Below are positions 29,489 to 31,150 of a stretch of DNA of 31,150 nt, piece by piece; positions within the stretch are counted from its first letter, which is position 1, and each line of letters begins with the position of its first letter. The stretch covers positions 1 through 31,150 of the forward strand of contig DASWIE010000094.1 of assembly GCA_036397815.1 (NCBI GenBank), in the 5' to 3' direction. Both the position numbers and the translations under genes were made by a program. The DNA is from DASQFY01 sp036397815 (GTDB taxonomy: Bacteria; Chloroflexota; Limnocylindria; QHBO01). The notes under the pieces were generated by a model, which saw only the letters and a program-made list of their open reading frames with translations, searched no databases and had not been told where the DNA came from.

Positions 29489-30492
29489 CCCGCATCGGCA
29501 TCAATGGATTCGGACGCATCGGTCGTCAGACCCTCAAGGCCATGCTCGAGCGAGCGCCCGAGCGCCTCGAGGTGGTCGCCATCAACGATCTGGCGCCGAC
29601 CGCCACTAATGCGCACCTGTTCAAGTACGACTCCACGTACGGCCGCTACCCCGGCGAGGTCAGCGCTGGCGAGGGCCAGATCACGGTCGACGGGCACGTG
29701 ATCAAGGCCTTCAGCGAGAAGGACCCCGCCGCGCTGCCCTGGAAGGATCTCGGCGTCGAGCTGGTGATCGAGTCGACCGGCATCTTCACCGATGCCACCA
29801 GGGCGAAGGCGCACCTGGACGCCGGCGCTCGAAAGGTGATCATCAGCGCCCCGGCCAAGAACGAGGACGTCACGATCGTGCTCGGCGTCAACGAGGCCGC
29901 CTACGACCCGGAGCGCCACCACATCGTCAGCAATGCGTCGTGCACCACCAATGGGCTGGCGCTGCCGGCCAAGGTCGTGTGGGACAGCTTCGGGATCGAG
30001 CGCGGCCTGATGACCACGATCCACTCCTACACCAACGACCAGAACGTGCTCGACGTCTTCCACAAGGACCTGCGCCGCGCTCGAAGCGCGGGCCAGAACA
30101 TCATCCCCACCAGCACGGGAGCTGCGCGTGCCCTGGCGCTCGTGATCCCGGAGCTGAAGGGCAGGTTCGACGGCTTCGCGCTGCGCGTGCCAACGCCGAC
30201 CGTGAGCGTCATCGATTTCGTGGCAATCACCTCGCGGCCGGTGAGCGTGGAGACGGCGAACGCGGCGCTGCGCGAAGCTGCGGATGGACCGATGCGCGGG
30301 CTGCTCGGCTACACGGAAGAGCCGCTCGTTAGCATGGACTTCAAGGGCGACGAGCGGTCGAGCATCGTGGATGCCCAGTCCACGCTGGTCACCGGCGACA
30401 ACCTGCTCAAGGTGATCGCCTGGTACGACAACGAGTGGGGCTACAGCTGTCGGGTCGCCGACCTGGCCAGCTTCATGGTGGAGCGGCTGTAG
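29485..30492 (+). CDS. gap: Type I glyceraldehyde-3-phosphate dehydrogenase
   Basis: 335-residue glycolytic enzyme oxidising glyceraldehyde-3-phosphate to 1,3-bisphosphoglycerate. The Rossmann motif INGFGRIGR is at residues 6-14, and Asp35 in AINDLA indicates NAD preference. Catalytic Cys153 lies in SNASCTTN and His180 in TTIHSYTNDQ. WYDNEWGYSCRV lies near the C-terminus. Residue 157, commonly a second cysteine, is glycine here (CTTNG). The GTG start overlaps the ROK stop, so the two are co-translated, and pgk follows after 10 bases in the classical gap-pgk order. Confidence 0.97.
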   Translation: MTRIGINGFGRIGRQTLKAMLERAPERLEVVAINDLAPTATNAHLFKYDSTYGRYPGEVSAGEGQITVDGHVIKAFSEKDPAALPWKDLGVELVIESTGIFTDATRAKAHLDAGARKVIISAPAKNEDVTIVLGVNEAAYDPERHHIVSNASCTTNGLALPAKVVWDSFGIERGLMTTIHSYTNDQNVLDVFHKDLRRARSAGQNIIPTSTGAARALALVIPELKGRFDGFALRVPTPTVSVIDFVAITSRPVSVETANAALREAADGPMRGLLGYTEEPLVSMDFKGDERSSIVDAQSTLVTGDNLLKVIAWYDNEWGYSCRVADLASFMVERL

Positions 30493-30502
30493 GCCGAGTG
30501 GC

Positions 30503-31150
30503 ATGAACAAGAAGACGGTTCGCGACATCGACGTTCGTGGCAAGCGCGTCTTTCTGCGAGCGGACCTCAACGTGCCGCTCGACGACGGTCGGATCACCGA
30601 TGACACCCGGATCCGCGCCAGCCTGCCGACCCTGATCTACCTCCTCGACCAGGGAGCGAGCGTCGTGCTGGCCAGCCACCTCGGCCGGCCGAAGGGCAAG
30701 GTCAACGACGCGTTCCGTCTCAAGCCCGTCGCGGATCGCCTGAGCCAGCTCCTCGGCCGCCCGGTGCGCATGACCGGCGACGCCCTGGGTCCTGGCGTGA
30801 CGACCGCGGTCGAGAAGCTTCGCCCCGGCGACCTGTTGCTGCTCGAGAACCTTCGCTTCCACGCGGAGGAGGAGGCCAACGACCCCGGCTTTGCCACGGC
30901 GCTGGCCGAGATGGCCGACATTTACGTCGACGACGCGTTCGGGTCGGCCCACCGAGCCCACGCCTCGACCGAGGGGATCACCCATTTTCTGCCGGCCGTG
31001 GCCGGGCTACTGCTCGAGCGCGAGCTGAGCGCGCTCTCGCGCCTGATGGACCGCCCTGCCAGGCCGTTCCACACGATCATCGGCGGCGCCAAGGTATCGG
31101 GCAAGCTGGAGGTGCTCGAGGCCCTGCTGTCGCGATGCCAGGCGATCCTG
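30503..31150 (+). CDS. pgk: Phosphoglycerate kinase, 3' end cut off by the window
   Basis: First 216 residues of phosphoglycerate kinase (family about 390-400), which transfers phosphate from 1,3-bisphosphoglycerate to ADP. Signatures: VRGKRVFLRADLNVPLDDGR, TRIRASLPTLIYLL, LASHLGRPKGK, LLLLENLRFH, and YVDDAFGSAHRAHAST; then IIGGAKVSGKLEVL, the start of the C-terminal nucleotide domain. The frame is open to base 31150. ATG 30503 follows the gap stop by 10 bases. Confidence 0.97.
   Translation, partial: MNKKTVRDIDVRGKRVFLRADLNVPLDDGRITDDTRIRASLPTLIYLLDQGASVVLASHLGRPKGKVNDAFRLKPVADRLSQLLGRPVRMTGDALGPGVTTAVEKLRPGDLLLLENLRFHAEEEANDPGFATALAEMADIYVDDAFGSAHRAHASTEGITHFLPAVAGLLLERELSALSRLMDRPARPFHTIIGGAKVSGKLEVLEALLSRCQAIL

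Overview
This window looks like chromosomal DNA from a high-GC bacterium, probably Chloroflexota (a Limnocylindria-like lineage is my guess), with Actinomycetota as the alternative. Reasons: strong G+C bias at third codon positions, a Gram-positive-type LexA box (GAAC-N4-GTTC), an F420-type LLM oxidoreductase, a DUF5679 zinc-ribbon protein, a stand-alone DUF6504 protein and many apparently leaderless genes. Taxonomy is inferred from gene content only.

Layout. 1-1870: 3' part of a polar amino-acid ABC permease gene and its ATPase. 2075-2150: tRNA-Ala(CGC) on the minus strand, divergent from an SOS mutagenesis operon (2193-4555: LexA box, imuA-like, N-terminally short imuB-like, DUF6504). 4597-8580: PRC-barrel-like protein, RibD-C reductase and LLM oxidoreductase (overlapping pair), a convergent GNAT acetyltransferase, and an MFS permease. 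8597-10280: an ECF sigma/membrane anti-sigma pair on the minus strand; the sigma gene carries a frameshift. 10411-14462: a second LexA box and dnaE2, the polymerase partner of imuA/imuB, with a large internal insertion. 14630-18758: MmcQ/YjbR protein, EF-Tu-domain-2-like small protein, DUF2330 protein, cupredoxin lipoprotein, VIT1/CCC1 transporter and DUF4349 lipoprotein. 18791-19447: BioY. 19531-23551: carA-carB behind a PyrR-type RNA element. 23803-24462: small membrane protein. 24604-27222: secreted lamin-tail/OB protein. 27258-31150: nucleoside phosphorylase, DUF5679 protein, ROK kinase, gap, and pgk cut by the window end.

How the genes work together. The two loci with near-identical LexA boxes (imuA-imuB-DUF6504 and dnaE2) form one DNA-damage-inducible translesion system split by about 6 kb. 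The pyrimidine/arginine entry enzyme CarAB appears to be controlled at the RNA level: a PyrR binding loop overlaps the carA Shine-Dalgarno sequence, and a terminator-like hairpin lies in the first codons. CarB lacks the C-terminal allosteric domain that normally senses UMP. ROK kinase, GAPDH and PGK form a glycolytic run with overlapping genes.

The most interesting items are the carA RNA switch with the CarB lacking its regulatory domain, the roughly 200-residue insertion in DnaE2 carrying an inverted repeat, the ImuB lacking its catalytic N-terminus next to a small repeat cluster, and a strongly over-represented oligomer (GGACCGATG/CATCGGTCC).
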